Source of the DNA: Labilibaculum sp.
Lineage (GTDB): Bacteria; Bacteroidota; Bacteroidia; Bacteroidales; Marinifilaceae
Length of the DNA stretch: 64,000 nt
NCBI RefSeq assembly: GCF_963664555.1
Contig: NZ_OY761461.1
Location: 62,001 to 126,000, forward strand
Direction: 5' to 3'
Part shown: positions 42,563 through 51,884 of the stretch, piece by piece
Position numbering within the stretch: the first letter of the stretch is position 1
How the letters are laid out: each line of letters opens with the position of its first letter
The notes under the pieces: model-generated
Seen by the model: the letters and a program-made list of their open reading frames with translations, nothing else
Database searches by the model: none
What the model was told of the DNA's origin: nothing
Translations under genes and position numbers: made by a program

Positions 42563-43786
42563 ATGATTACAAATCTTGAAGACATTCTTTCTGATAGTGC
42601 GAAAAGCATGAAACGATCTGTTATCAGAGAGTTATTAAAATTGACACAAAAACCGGAAATTATCTCTTTTGCCGGAGGACTTCCTGCTCCCAACACCTTT
42701 CCTATCGAAGAATTAAAACAAATAAGTAATGAAGTTTTAGAGGAAGATGGAGATGCCGCCTTACAATATGGAGCTACCGAAGGAGAGACAAAACTTCGTG
42801 AGATTTTAACTGAAAGATATCAGAAGCAAGGATTAACTATCTCTTTAGATAATCTGGTGATTCTTACCTCTTCGCAACAAGGCCTCGACTTGGCAGGTAA
42901 AATTTTTCTGAATCGGGGAGATCAATTTATTTGCGGATTACCTAGCTATTTAGGCGGACTGGGTGCCTTTTCGAGCTATGGAGCCACTCCGGTCGGAATC
43001 AAATTCGATGAATTTGGAATGCGTTCCGATTTATTGGAGAAAACGCTGGCAAAAATGCTGGAAAAAGGCGAACTACCAAAGTTTATATATGTAATTCCTG
43101 ATTTTCAAAATCCTGCGGGTATTACCATGCCCGAGTTCAGAAGACTTGAAATCATTAAGATTGCCAAAAAATACAATATTCTAATTATTGAAGATAGTCC
43201 TTACAGAGAACTACGATTCGAAGGCAAAGATCAGAAAATGATGTTCGAGCTTGATAATTCGGGACATGTAATTGCACTTGGCACTTTCTCTAAAATATTC
43301 GTTCCCGGATTTAGAATTGGCTGGGTAATCGCTCATGAAGCAATTATCGACAATTTTGTGAAAGCGAAACAATCTACGGATTTGTGCACTTCTCCTTTTG
43401 TTCAAAAAATTGCCGCTAAATATCTGGAAAAAGGACTGTTTGATAAGAATTTAAAAACAATAATTGAGATGTATCACCGCAAACGTGATGTTATGCTTGA
43501 CGCTTTCGAAGAATTTATGCCGAAAGGTGTTACCTGGACAAAACCTGAGGGTGGTTTGTTTCTTTTTCTTAACTTACCGGAAAATATGGATGCACAAGAT
43601 CTGTTTGAAATTGCCATTCAGAAAAATGTTGCCTTTGTATTGGGATCTGCCTTTCACTGCGATGGCAGTGGGAAGAATACAATGAGAATTAACTTTTCGT
43701 ATGTTGATGAAGAGCACAGCAGAATTGGTGTACAGCGTTTGGCTGAATCAATTAAAATGCTGATGAATAACAAAGTGAATGCATAA
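42563..43786 (+). CDS. PLP-dependent aminotransferase (2-aminoadipate/LysN-like)
   Basis: 407-aa class I/II aminotransferase. The start is ISFAGGLPAPNTFP. YVIPDFQNPAGITM and the Schiff-base Lys in ALGTFSKIFVPGFRIGWV are typical of the LysN/AAD-type or KAT group. It acts on amino-acid/keto-acid pairs in the cytosol; exact substrate unknown. It is a single gene with a strong shared terminator downstream (43862-43894) and a convergent ilvE. Confidence 0.9.
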   Translation: MITNLEDILSDSAKSMKRSVIRELLKLTQKPEIISFAGGLPAPNTFPIEELKQISNEVLEEDGDAALQYGATEGETKLREILTERYQKQGLTISLDNLVILTSSQQGLDLAGKIFLNRGDQFICGLPSYLGGLGAFSSYGATPVGIKFDEFGMRSDLLEKTLAKMLEKGELPKFIYVIPDFQNPAGITMPEFRRLEIIKIAKKYNILIIEDSPYRELRFEGKDQKMMFELDNSGHVIALGTFSKIFVPGFRIGWVIAHEAIIDNFVKAKQSTDLCTSPFVQKIAAKYLEKGLFDKNLKTIIEMYHRKRDVMLDAFEEFMPKGVTWTKPEGGLFLFLNLPENMDAQDLFEIAIQKNVAFVLGSAFHCDGSGKNTMRINFSYVDEEHSRIGVQRLAESIKMLMNNKVNA

Positions 43787-43861
43787 CCGTTTGATTTTTC
43801 TCGAAAGATTAAACACTTTTTATAATAATTATAAATCCTAAATTCTCACCTTACAATGAGA

Positions 43862-43894
43862 AAAGAGGGAGTTCTAAATTAGAACTCCCTCTTT
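43862..43894. terminator. bidirectional terminator between aminotransferase genes
   Basis: 15-bp perfect inverted repeat AAAGAGGGAGTTCTA (43862-43876) / TAGAACTCCCTCTTT (43880-43894), 3-nt loop. It is positioned between two convergent genes. Confidence 0.9.
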
Positions 43895-43929
43895 ATTTTC
43901 AATCAAATGGCCAAAAGCCAATCGTATTC

Positions 43930-44946
43930 TTAAAGTTCAATGATCGTATTCCAATTGTGTTTGTCTTCAACAGTTCCGTACTGAATTCCACGAAGTGTAT
44001 TGTACAGTTTTAAGCTGGTCTCACCTGCCTCATCACCATAGAAATAGTCAATATTATTATCTGCATCAACAATTTTACGAATTGGAGAAATTACAGCCGC
44101 AGTACCACAAGCACCAGCCTCGGTAAAATCGGCTAATTCTTCAACGGTAACTTTTCTACGCTCAACGGTCATTCCCATATCTTCGGCAATCTGACACAAA
44201 CTTTTGTTTGTGATTGATGGCAGGATAGAATTTGATTTTGGTGTTACGTAAGTGTTGTCCTTTATTCCGAAGAAATTGGCAGGACCACATTCGTCGATAT
44301 ATTTCTTTTCTTTTGCATCCAAAAATAATACAGCAGAAAATCCTTCTTTATGAGCGCGGGTTCCTCCTCTTAAAGAAGAAGCATAATTGCCGCCTACCTT
44401 AATCGTTCCTGTTCCTTGTGGAGCTGCACGATCATATTCACGGTAGATTACGTAATCAGTTGGCTTGAATCCTTCTTTAAAATAAGGACCAACCGGCATT
44501 ACGAATACAGCAAAAGTATATTCAGGAGCTGGATTTACACCTACCTGTGCTCCATTTCCAAAAAGCACCGGACGAATATATAAAGAAGCACCCGATTCGT
44601 ATGGAGGAATCCATCTCTCGTTTAATTTGATGGTTTTAATAACTGCTTCTTCGAATAAATCGATAGGCATTTCGGCCATCATGATACCATGGGATGAGCT
44701 TTGCATACGTTTCGCATTTTCATCGATACGAAACACTCTCACTTTCCCATCAGGACCTTTAAACGCCTTTAAACCTTCGAATGCCTGCTGTCCGTAATGC
44801 AAACCGGTAGCTGCAATGTGTACATTTACCTGATCTGAAGAAGAAATTTCCAATTCTCCCCATTTTCCATCACGAAAGTGACAACGAACATTGTAATCGG
44901 TTTTAGTATAACCGAAACCAAATTGTTTCCAGTCTATGTTTTCCAT
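43930..44946 (-). CDS. ilvE: branched-chain amino acid aminotransferase
   Basis: 338-aa fold-type IV PLP enzyme. LHYGQQAFEGLKAF, GTIKVGGNYASSLRG (Schiff-base Lys in the GGNY context), FLDAKEKKYIDECGPANFFGI and EACGTAAVISPI are family motifs. It interconverts branched-chain amino acids and keto acids. Slightly shorter than some homologues but complete. It is downstream of the DUF2797 gene on the same strand. Confidence 0.93.
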   Translation of the reverse strand: MENIDWKQFGFGYTKTDYNVRCHFRDGKWGELEISSSDQVNVHIAATGLHYGQQAFEGLKAFKGPDGKVRVFRIDENAKRMQSSSHGIMMAEMPIDLFEEAVIKTIKLNERWIPPYESGASLYIRPVLFGNGAQVGVNPAPEYTFAVFVMPVGPYFKEGFKPTDYVIYREYDRAAPQGTGTIKVGGNYASSLRGGTRAHKEGFSAVLFLDAKEKKYIDECGPANFFGIKDNTYVTPKSNSILPSITNKSLCQIAEDMGMTVERRKVTVEELADFTEAGACGTAAVISPIRKIVDADNNIDYFYGDEAGETSLKLYNTLRGIQYGTVEDKHNWNTIIEL

Positions 44947-44998
44947 CTCAATTAAGAATTTTACGATTAGTAAAGAATATATATTGTGTTTATTGTTT

Positions 44999-45802
44999 TT
45001 AATCTTCTACCGAAAACTCAATCAGGTAACCGTTGTGTTTCCTGATATTAAGAACTTTTCCGTCCTCAAAGATAAGATATTGTCCTTTAATTCCTTTCAA
45101 AATTCCCGAGTATTCTTTCTCCTTTTCGAACCCAAAACTAACTATCTTTTCCGGTTGTGAACTCATAGGATAAATCATCTCAAACACCTCATCCTCATCA
45201 GAAATATATTGTTGTAACTCTGGATGCAATAAGCCGCCAGCTTTTTTCTTTTCGGACAATAGATCAACATCTTCGCTGTGTTCTAACTTTAACATTGCCC
45301 GCCAGTTGGTTTTATCTGAGAAATGGTCTTTTAAAGCGACTTCAATGATACCTGCAATATGACGATTGGGTGTTTTTGCCAATTTAATGGCTTTACTTGC
45401 TCCCTGATCCATCCAACGGGTAGGCACCTGCGATTCCCGTGTGACTCCCACTTTCAGATTTCCGGAATAGGCCAGGTATACAAAATGAGGTTGAAGCGCA
45501 TTTTTTTCAGCCCATTCCATATCGCGGGAAATTCCCAAATAGGAAAGATCCAGCTCCGGACGAAGAATACTTTCATCTGTCTGCGGAAGCGTAGTAAAAC
45601 AAGAATAGCAATATCCCTGCGAGAAAGATGTCTTCGTTTTCTTTCCACAATGAATACAATTGATCTGTCCTAAATAAGTAAAGCTTAGTTTTTTGCCTAC
45701 CAAAGGATTCATTTGAACTACATCTTCGCCTATTGGCAACTGATACTCAACGATCTCTTTAAGATCAGTTCTCATTTTTCTGATGTTTCCCTGCTTCTGC
45801 AT
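44999..45802 (-). CDS. DUF2797 family protein
   Basis: 267-aa protein of DUF2797. An N-terminal zinc-type CIHCGKKTKTSFSQGYCYSCF motif (about residues 46-66) is followed by YLAYSGNLKVGVTRESQVPTRWMDQGA, a core family signature. Function is unsettled; the motif set and a T-R-x-P-x-R-W segment recall GIY-YIG-like or nucleic-acid-handling proteins. It lies 12 bp after the TlpA-like gene stop, so the two genes are probably co-transcribed. Confidence 0.85.
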   Translation of the reverse strand: MQKQGNIRKMRTDLKEIVEYQLPIGEDVVQMNPLVGKKLSFTYLGQINCIHCGKKTKTSFSQGYCYSCFTTLPQTDESILRPELDLSYLGISRDMEWAEKNALQPHFVYLAYSGNLKVGVTRESQVPTRWMDQGASKAIKLAKTPNRHIAGIIEVALKDHFSDKTNWRAMLKLEHSEDVDLLSEKKKAGGLLHPELQQYISDEDEVFEMIYPMSSQPEKIVSFGFEKEKEYSGILKGIKGQYLIFEDGKVLNIRKHNGYLIEFSVED

Positions 45803-45814
45803 TCAATTCTCTAT

Positions 45815-46318
45815 TTATAAATTCTCCTGAATCACTTTCATCATATGATCTAATTCTTCCTGACTAAAGCCAACTCCCTGCCACACAATTTTTCCCGTTT
45901 TATCAACAATAAAGTTACGAGGAATGTACTGACTTGCAAATTTAGCATACACCTCACGTTTAGGATCGGGAGCAATAGGAAATGTAAGGCCTTTTTTCCC
46001 GTTGAAAGCTTCCAATTGTTCCTTTGTGTGTTCTCGCCCAATAGAAACCATTGCAAAATTTTCATTTTTAAATTTAGGCCACAACTGACTCTCAACTTCC
46101 GGCAGTTCTTTCATGCATGGGCCACACCAGGTAGCAAAAAAGTTAACCAAAACTACCTTGCCTTTTAAATCACTGATAACAAATTCTTTTCCATCCAAAG
46201 TAGGAATTGAAAAATTGGGTACCTGATCGCCGGTTTTTACCAGTGATCCCTGATGATCCTGTGCAAAAAGTGTTACTGCGGTAATAATGGCCAATAGAGT
46301 AATGAATATTTTTTTCAT
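45815..46318 (-). CDS. TlpA-like thioredoxin-fold protein
   Basis: 167-aa exported thioredoxin-fold protein with a signal peptide (about residues 1-19). The FFATWCGPCMKELPEVESQL motif carries the redox CxxC. It is a periplasmic thiol:disulfide exchange protein of the TlpA/ResA group. It lies downstream of the U32 gene and upstream of DUF2797 on the minus strand. Confidence 0.9.
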   Translation of the reverse strand: MKKIFITLLAIITAVTLFAQDHQGSLVKTGDQVPNFSIPTLDGKEFVISDLKGKVVLVNFFATWCGPCMKELPEVESQLWPKFKNENFAMVSIGREHTKEQLEAFNGKKGLTFPIAPDPKREVYAKFASQYIPRNFIVDKTGKIVWQGVGFSQEELDHMMKVIQENL

Positions 46319-46371
46319 CTGTTTAATATTATTTTCAATTATTGCAGACTCTTCAAGATACTTTAGACTCT

Positions 46372-47628
46372 CTACTGAATTAATTCGTTGGTTACCTCTA
46401 CAATCTTATACAATTTATCCGACCGACGAATCATTGTATCCATTGAAATGGAGAAGCTATCGCCTTTAACGGCTTTTTCGACTGATTTCAGATCAACTCG
46501 AATTTCTTTTACAGTTGTTTCAATTACTCCGGTTGTGGGGCCTGTTATCAAAATCTGATCGCCGACCTTTAATTCCTGCGACTCCAATAAGAATTCGGCC
46601 ACTTTAATCTTGGCAAAGTAATTGGTTCCCTTACCAATCAGCATTTTACGCTTAGTTGCCCGGTTGCCGTACTCCTCACTCCATTCACCAATCTTTTGCC
46701 CAAGATAGTAACCATCCCAAAAACCACGGTTAAAAACTGTTGCCAGGTTATTCATCCACTGAACAATTTTATCGCGGGTATAATCACCTTCCAAGTAAGC
46801 ATCAACCGCCTCGCTATAATTCGAAACTACTGTTTTTACATATTCCGGAGAGCGGGCCCGGCCTTCAAATTTCAAGACACGAACTCCTGCATCGAGCATT
46901 TTATTTAGAAAACCAATGGTGCACAGGTCTTTTGGCGACATGATGTATTCATTATCGATCTCCAGCTGATTTCCAGATTCCTTTTCGGTAACCGTATAGG
47001 CTTTTCGGCATGTTTGCATGCAGGCACCACGATTTGCCGATGAATTTTTCTCATGCAGACTCAAATAGCATTTTCCTGAAACTGCCATACACAATGCTCC
47101 GTGAGCGAACATCTCTATTTGAATCAATTCCCCTTTTGGCCCGCGGATTTCCTCATCAACAATTTGCTTGTAAATAGCGGCTACCTGGTTCAAATTCAAT
47201 TCACGGGCCAATACTACCACATCAGCAAACTGAGCATAGAACTTTACTGCCTCGATGTTGGTAATGTTGCATTGGGTGGAAATGTGTACTTCCACATCAA
47301 TTGTGCGGGCATACATGATTGCAGAAACATCGGCAGCAATAATTGCTGTTACGCCACCCTCTTTTGCCGCATCTACAATTTTGTGCATCACTTTAATATC
47401 ATGATCGAACAAAACAGTATTCACCGTTAGGTACGATTTGATATTGTTCTCCTTACAAATGGAAGCAATATTGTGCAAATCTTCGATGGTAAAGTTGTTC
47501 GAAGATCTTGATCTCATATTCAACTGCTCAATGCCAAAATAGATAGAATTGGCTCCTCCCTGTATGGCGGCCATCAATGATTCGTATGAACCAACCGGCG
47601 CCATTAATTCAATTTCACTTCTATTCAT
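46372..47628 (-). CDS. U32 peptidase-family protein (TrhP/YegQ-like)
   Basis: 418-aa protein. The N-terminus MNRSEIELMAPVGSYESLMA and YFGIEQLNMRSRSSNN match U32 proteins. The Cys set around GALCMAVSGKCYLSLHEKNS, then CMQTCRKAY, fits the Fe-S-type Cys pattern of TrhP/RlhA-like tRNA or rRNA hydroxylases. The start is at the minus-strand ATG at 47628. Whether it acts on tRNA, as YegQ/TrhP does, cannot be told here. Confidence 0.85.
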   Translation of the reverse strand: MNRSEIELMAPVGSYESLMAAIQGGANSIYFGIEQLNMRSRSSNNFTIEDLHNIASICKENNIKSYLTVNTVLFDHDIKVMHKIVDAAKEGGVTAIIAADVSAIMYARTIDVEVHISTQCNITNIEAVKFYAQFADVVVLARELNLNQVAAIYKQIVDEEIRGPKGELIQIEMFAHGALCMAVSGKCYLSLHEKNSSANRGACMQTCRKAYTVTEKESGNQLEIDNEYIMSPKDLCTIGFLNKMLDAGVRVLKFEGRARSPEYVKTVVSNYSEAVDAYLEGDYTRDKIVQWMNNLATVFNRGFWDGYYLGQKIGEWSEEYGNRATKRKMLIGKGTNYFAKIKVAEFLLESQELKVGDQILITGPTTGVIETTVKEIRVDLKSVEKAVKGDSFSISMDTMIRRSDKLYKIVEVTNELIQ

Positions 47629-47850
47629 CTAAAAAATCCCCTTATCTGGAAAAATAAAAAATTCACTATTTAGAATGATTTCTGCTTTTTCAAGGCAAAA
47701 ACACCTTCTTTCTAATACTCAGCAAAAGTACTCTTTATGAGCCATTCCTGCAAAATAAATAGAACATCAAAATTGTTTTGGTTTAGCAATTAAGGCTGGT
47801 TTTCGCGAATCAATTTTATGTATTAAAATAGTATCCATTTTCTAATCCAC

Positions 47851-47875
47851 AAAAAAACCCACTCGCAAGAGTGGG
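47851..47875 (-). terminator. terminator after IPT/TIG lipoprotein operon
   Basis: CCCACTC (47858-47864), GCAA loop, GAGTGGG (47869-47875); on the minus strand the stem is followed by a T-run. It ends the transcript from the lipoprotein gene and the tiny ORF. Confidence 0.85.
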
Positions 47876-47898
47876 CTCATCTAATAAATTAGGTTCTG

Positions 47899-47961
47899 TT
47901 AAAAATTGAATGCTGTTATTCCAAATCCTATAATCAACAATAGGAATAATGTCTTTTTCAT
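47899..47961 (-). CDS. possible 20-aa hydrophobic peptide
   Basis: A 20-codon ORF (MKKTLFLLLIIGF start, hydrophobic throughout) begins 10 bp after the stop of the lipoprotein gene and ends before the terminator. It resembles a bare signal or membrane peptide. It may be real (small membrane peptide) or chance. Confidence 0.3.
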   Translation of the reverse strand: MKKTLFLLLIIGFGITAFNF

Positions 47962-47971
47962 TTTTTTGAAA

Positions 47972-49180
47972 TTACATGAAAACCACTAACGATTCATGAA
48001 ACCAATCCTTACCTTCATTTATATCGACAAATTTGAAACTCTTTTCTTCCAAACTAATCCGACAAATCTTATCAATACTATCATCATCATTACTTCTAAA
48101 GCACACAACCTCATTATTCGCAATTGAGTAAGAGGCATATTCATAATAAAATTTCCCTTGAGGAAAATCAAGAAAAACTTCAGACTTTCCTGTTTCTAAA
48201 TCAATCTTTAATAAGCTATATTTGTAGTGTTCCCCCTCACTAAGAACAAAAGCTTCATTATTTTCATTCAACATTACTCCATAAAAAAACCCACTGGGTT
48301 CAAGTGGAATTTCTTTCGTCTGTTTAGTTGAAAGATCTAAAACCATTAAGTTAGCAGCTCCATCACTTTCTTCTCCAACGACCAAAAGAATTTTATCTGT
48401 TCCAATAACTTTACAACTGGAAATAATATCATCTTTCACTTCTAATAACAATTCCTCTTCCCCCGATTGCAAATCATATCTGAATAACTGTGATTTTTTA
48501 ATCGATTTTTCGTTCACTGAATCCCAATAATTCCAGCTTTTATTTACATATACATTACTCTCATTATCAGTTACAAGATTTACCCACTCTAACTCCATAT
48601 CTGACTCAAATTCCTGTTCTATAATAGATTTTGTGTCAAGATTAATTCTCAATATTTTATATTTCTTAATATCCATTTCAGGACCTGCAATCAATAAAAT
48701 TTCGTTGGTGTTTTTAAGGTAAGATAATGAAGAATACATATCTTCTTCCGACCAAGGTAGCTCCAACAAAACACTTTCAACACCTGTTTCCTGATTGATT
48801 TCTATAACATTATCGTACTGATTATCATAGTTTGATTTTAATACAAAAACTTTCTCTTCCAAGACTTTAAATACACCAAAATCAATTTTTTTTTCTTCGA
48901 CTGCTACAGAAAGGATTCCTGTTTTAGCTTCTTTGGGAAGAATAAGCTTAAGCTGAGAAGCTGTCGCTTCTGCAACAGGAATAATCAGGTCATTCAATTT
49001 TACCAGGTTTTCTTCTTTTACAGTGCTGAATCCTTCACCTGTAATTATCAACTCATCGCCCGCTTTGGCTTCAGTAACATTAAGTTTTCCAGCTACCAAA
49101 TCAATTGTATCATCACTATCGGAACAAGAGAGATTAAGTGCTCCTGCCAAGCACATCATTAAAAATAATTTTATTTTCAT
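47972..49180 (-). CDS. IPT/TIG-domain lipoprotein with propeller-like repeats
   Basis: 402-aa predicted lipoprotein: the signal peptide ends at LSCSDSDD (Cys at about residue 19). An IPT/TIG domain follows (about 35-110; KAGDELIITGEGFSTV), then about 290 residues of repeated beta segments (IDLETGKSEVFLDFPQGKFY, KIDLETGK-type) suggesting a propeller. Surface-exposed role unknown; IPT/TIG domains often mediate glycan or protein contacts. A tiny ORF and terminator follow. Confidence 0.7.
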   Translation of the reverse strand: MKIKLFLMMCLAGALNLSCSDSDDTIDLVAGKLNVTEAKAGDELIITGEGFSTVKEENLVKLNDLIIPVAEATASQLKLILPKEAKTGILSVAVEEKKIDFGVFKVLEEKVFVLKSNYDNQYDNVIEINQETGVESVLLELPWSEEDMYSSLSYLKNTNEILLIAGPEMDIKKYKILRINLDTKSIIEQEFESDMELEWVNLVTDNESNVYVNKSWNYWDSVNEKSIKKSQLFRYDLQSGEEELLLEVKDDIISSCKVIGTDKILLVVGEESDGAANLMVLDLSTKQTKEIPLEPSGFFYGVMLNENNEAFVLSEGEHYKYSLLKIDLETGKSEVFLDFPQGKFYYEYASYSIANNEVVCFRSNDDDSIDKICRISLEEKSFKFVDINEGKDWFHESLVVFM

Positions 49181-49346
49181 AAGTTTCTTTTGTAAAAGTT
49201 AAAAAGCCTATTCGTTTGAATAGACAATATTTTTCAAAACATTCACGAATGTAAAATATTTTACTTAACATTAGCAACTTAACAAGCCGAAATAATACTG
49301 TTTATAATAAATTTAAGAAATGATAAACATTACAATGCAGACACAA

Positions 49347-49847
49347 CTATCTATTTAACAGGGAAATAGCTTCATCGTAGGAATGGGGAAGTTTTTTATT
49401 CAGGACTTTTCCATTTTTGTCAACCAGAAAGAATACCGGAATGGCCCGGGTAAATATCTCATCGTTCGGAAAAGTTTTCTCCAACAGAAACTGAATGCCT
49501 AAATTTTGAAATATGCCTTTATCGGGGCCTGTAAAATCGAGAAAATAGGAGTTTACCTGCAACGCATTATTTGAGACCAGAGAATCGACTTCTGCTTTAT
49601 TTTTACTTGCTGCAATTAGTAGTATTTGATATTCGGAAGCATCAATAGTTTCTTGGAGCCGGGGAAGAGTTTCAGCCAAAGTCTTGCGGCAGCCACTGCA
49701 CCAGGTGGTCCAAACATATACCAGGGTTTTATCCTTTTGGGAGATAAGATGAGTCAATTTCCCGGAATCAATCATCCTCCCTTTTTCGGCAGAATTTGAG
49801 CAGGAAAGTGTTGCAAATAATAGGCTGATAGCTAGTAAGTATCTCAT
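49347..49847 (-). CDS. thioredoxin-fold lipoprotein (redoxin family)
   Basis: 166-aa lipoprotein: MRYLLAISLLFATLSCSN is a lipobox signal (Cys16). The redox motif is VWTTWCSGCRKTLAETLP (CSGC). Likely a periplasmic or outer-membrane-associated thiol oxidoreductase of the TlpA type. It lies 166 bp upstream of the IPT/TIG gene on the same strand, without tight coupling. Confidence 0.8.
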   Translation of the reverse strand: MRYLLAISLLFATLSCSNSAEKGRMIDSGKLTHLISQKDKTLVYVWTTWCSGCRKTLAETLPRLQETIDASEYQILLIAASKNKAEVDSLVSNNALQVNSYFLDFTGPDKGIFQNLGIQFLLEKTFPNDEIFTRAIPVFFLVDKNGKVLNKKLPHSYDEAISLLNR

Positions 49848-50090
49848 GGAAGGTATTTTTATACCGTAGAAGATACAAATTTTATTATTCTCTCTTTATA
49901 ATACCTTACGATAGCCTGAGCAGCTCTGAACCTTTTGGCTTATCAAAAATCCAATGCATAAATTTCCATACAATTACTAAAAATGAAGAATTTTATGACT
50001 TTGCTGCAAGCTCATTTTACATCACTATAAAAAGAAATTGCATCTTTCATTCATTCACTTATATTTGCTTAAATTTTAAAAACCAAAATT

Positions 50091-50372
50091 ATGATTTCAG
50101 CTAACGCATACTTTAATGAAACTGTAAAATCGTTAGGTTACACAACTGCATCAGGAAAATCAACTGTTGGAGTTATGGAAGAAGGCGACTATGAATTTGG
50201 CACTTCGATGCACGAAACAATGACTGTTATTGAAGGTGAATTAATTGTATTACTTCCTAATGAAACAGAATGGAAATCGTACAAATCGGGTGAAACTTTT
50301 GAAGTTGAAGCAAATGCTTCCTTTCAAGTAAAATCGGTTGGACAAACTTCCTACTTGTGCCGGTATAAATAA
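50091..50372 (+). CDS. ppnP: pyrimidine/purine nucleoside phosphorylase
   Basis: 93-aa single-domain cupin of the PpnP (DUF1255) family, a promiscuous nucleoside phosphorylase. Family segments are NAYFNETVKSLGYTTASG, VMEEGDYEFGTSMHETMTVI and SGETFEVEANASFQVK. Length is normal. Cytosolic nucleoside salvage. Followed by a perfect long hairpin shared with the convergent DJ-1 gene. Confidence 0.93.
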   Translation: MISANAYFNETVKSLGYTTASGKSTVGVMEEGDYEFGTSMHETMTVIEGELIVLLPNETEWKSYKSGETFEVEANASFQVKSVGQTSYLCRYK

Positions 50373-50385
50373 TCAATTTGCCGTG

Positions 50386-50429
50386 AAATTGGATTAACTT
50401 TTACTCAATCTTAAAAGTTAATCCAATTT
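50386..50429. terminator. bidirectional 18-bp hairpin overlapping DJ-1 end
   Basis: Perfect 18-bp inverted repeat (arms 50386-50403 and 50412-50429; AAATTGGATTAACTTTTA), 8-nt loop. It covers the last codons and stop of the convergent DJ-1/PfpI gene, so both 3' ends share it. Confidence 0.75.
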
Positions 50430-51011
50430 GAAACGCATATTCCTTTTTATTTCAGTTACATTCCGGCTGCTTGTTAACATTTCAAGTAAATGGAAAGCCA
50501 CATCGAGGCTTGTTGCCGGGCCTGTTGATGTAATGATGTTATTGTCTACAACCAACTGTTTTTCCTGAACCAAGGCTCCGAACCGGGCTAATTGCCTGCG
50601 TCTGGCACCTTCGTTTAAATCCCATGTTGTTGCTTTTCTATTTTTCAGAATTCCCGATTTTCCAATAGGCAGAGCAGCTACACAAATCGAGGCAATTGGC
50701 TTCCCTTTTTTATCAAATTCCCGAATTAAGCTAAGAAAACGTTCATCGTAAGCATCCTCAAAAAAACCAGCATCTCCAGCTCCTCCAGGAATAGCTAAAG
50801 CATCGAAATCATCCACATTTATTTGACCGAAAGGAATTTCAGGCTGTACAATCAAATTCCAATAACATTTTAGTACGGGACGCAAGCCTGTTGTGAGCAT
50901 ATCCACTTGTTCGAAACCACACTCCCTGCTCCAACCAAATACATCGGTAAAAGCACTGGCCTCGTAAGCTTCAAATCCTTGAGCCAAAAATAGGAGAACT
51001 TTTTTATTCAT
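50418..51011 (-). CDS. DJ-1/PfpI family protein
   Basis: 197-aa DJ-1/PfpI superfamily member. The nucleophile-elbow-type Cys lies in PIASICVAALPIGK (about residues 105-112), with an upstream Glu near KVLLFLAQGFEAYEASAF. Likely a YajL/DJ-1-like deglycase or chaperone; exact activity unknown. It is convergent with ppnP and lies 29 bp downstream of the DUF4377 lipoprotein gene on the same strand. Confidence 0.9.
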   Translation of the reverse strand: MNKKVLLFLAQGFEAYEASAFTDVFGWSRECGFEQVDMLTTGLRPVLKCYWNLIVQPEIPFGQINVDDFDALAIPGGAGDAGFFEDAYDERFLSLIREFDKKGKPIASICVAALPIGKSGILKNRKATTWDLNEGARRRQLARFGALVQEKQLVVDNNIITSTGPATSLDVAFHLLEMLTSSRNVTEIKRNMRFKLD

Positions 51012-51040
51012 TGCTTATCAAATTATTTTGCTTTTATTTT

Positions 51041-51691
51041 TTAGTTTTTCTCTTTTTTTAATACAATATCAAGCAGTACATATTTAACAGAATATGATTC
51101 AGCTTGAGTTACTTTCTTTACTCTAATCTCATATTCCCATCCAGATTCATAATTGAAGTCTTCAATATCAACAAGTGCCATCCAACTATCCTTTCCTACC
51201 TCTTTTACACGTAGTGCGTCATAAATATTAGGAGCCGATTCATCTTCGGCCTCATATTCTTTTCGATATCTGGGTATAAACTTAATCGTCTCCGATGCTA
51301 CAAAGAGTGTCATCTCTTCCTCTTTATCCTCAGTTATCACTTTTTCTTTTAACAGCAATTCACTTAGAATATATTTAATATCTGAAGCATCCTGAGGCGG
51401 TTCTGACATCCATATTTTTTTTGCCTTAAAGGTGTACCTATAACCCCTTTCATAATTAAAATCAACTAATCCTTCAACTAAAATGTTAGTCAAGTTGCGA
51501 ATTTTCTCATTATCACTTTCAGAAAATAATAAAGGCTCAGTCAGATAAGTACTCAATATAGCTCCACCAAAACCAGTCTCTTCATAAATTGTAAATACAA
51601 CCTCTTTCTCTCTGTCTTGTTCCTCTTTAGTAGCACAATTAATAAGCGTAATTGAAATAATAAATCCAAGTAATAAATTTAGTTTTTTCAT
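51041..51691 (-). CDS. lipoprotein with two DUF4377 domains
   Basis: 216-aa protein: a lipobox signal (LGFIISITLINCATK) then two DUF4377-type units, about residues 30-115 and 125-214. Each ends in a D-F-NYE-GxxY/EYxxxxKK pattern (LVDFNYERGYRYTFKAKKI and DFNYESGWEYEIRVKKV). DUF4377 proteins are small envelope domains of unknown function; duplication is seen here. Located between DJ-1 and a hydrolase gene. Confidence 0.7.
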   Translation of the reverse strand: MKKLNLLLGFIISITLINCATKEEQDREKEVVFTIYEETGFGGAILSTYLTEPLLFSESDNEKIRNLTNILVEGLVDFNYERGYRYTFKAKKIWMSEPPQDASDIKYILSELLLKEKVITEDKEEEMTLFVASETIKFIPRYRKEYEAEDESAPNIYDALRVKEVGKDSWMALVDIEDFNYESGWEYEIRVKKVTQAESYSVKYVLLDIVLKKEKN

Positions 51692-51830
51692 TTTCTTAAT
51701 TTTTATTATCGGTTAATATGCCTATTAGATGTTTACCAAGCTAAAGAGTTGCGTGTGGTCCGGTCGCAATTTCGCTTTGTGCTAAACTTTTTTTCTGAAT
51801 TGTATTACTTTGTGGTTAAAATTTTAATTC

Positions 51831-51859
51831 AAAAAAAGGGGTGCGCAAATGCACTCCCC
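51831..51859 (-). terminator. terminator after hydrolase-like lipoprotein gene
   Basis: On the minus strand GGGG(AG)TGC folds on GCACCCC, with a following T-run, 25 bp past the stop at 51885. Confidence 0.7.
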
Positions 51860-51884
51860 AATTAATCAGTCTTCAACTATTTTT

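Larger units (their letters stand above)
47629..47971. other. 343-bp region between U32 and lipoprotein genes
   Basis: AT-rich. It contains the putative 20-aa peptide (47899-47961) and a minus-strand terminator (47851-47875). The rest shows nothing I can assign and should include the U32 promoter. Confidence 0.5.
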
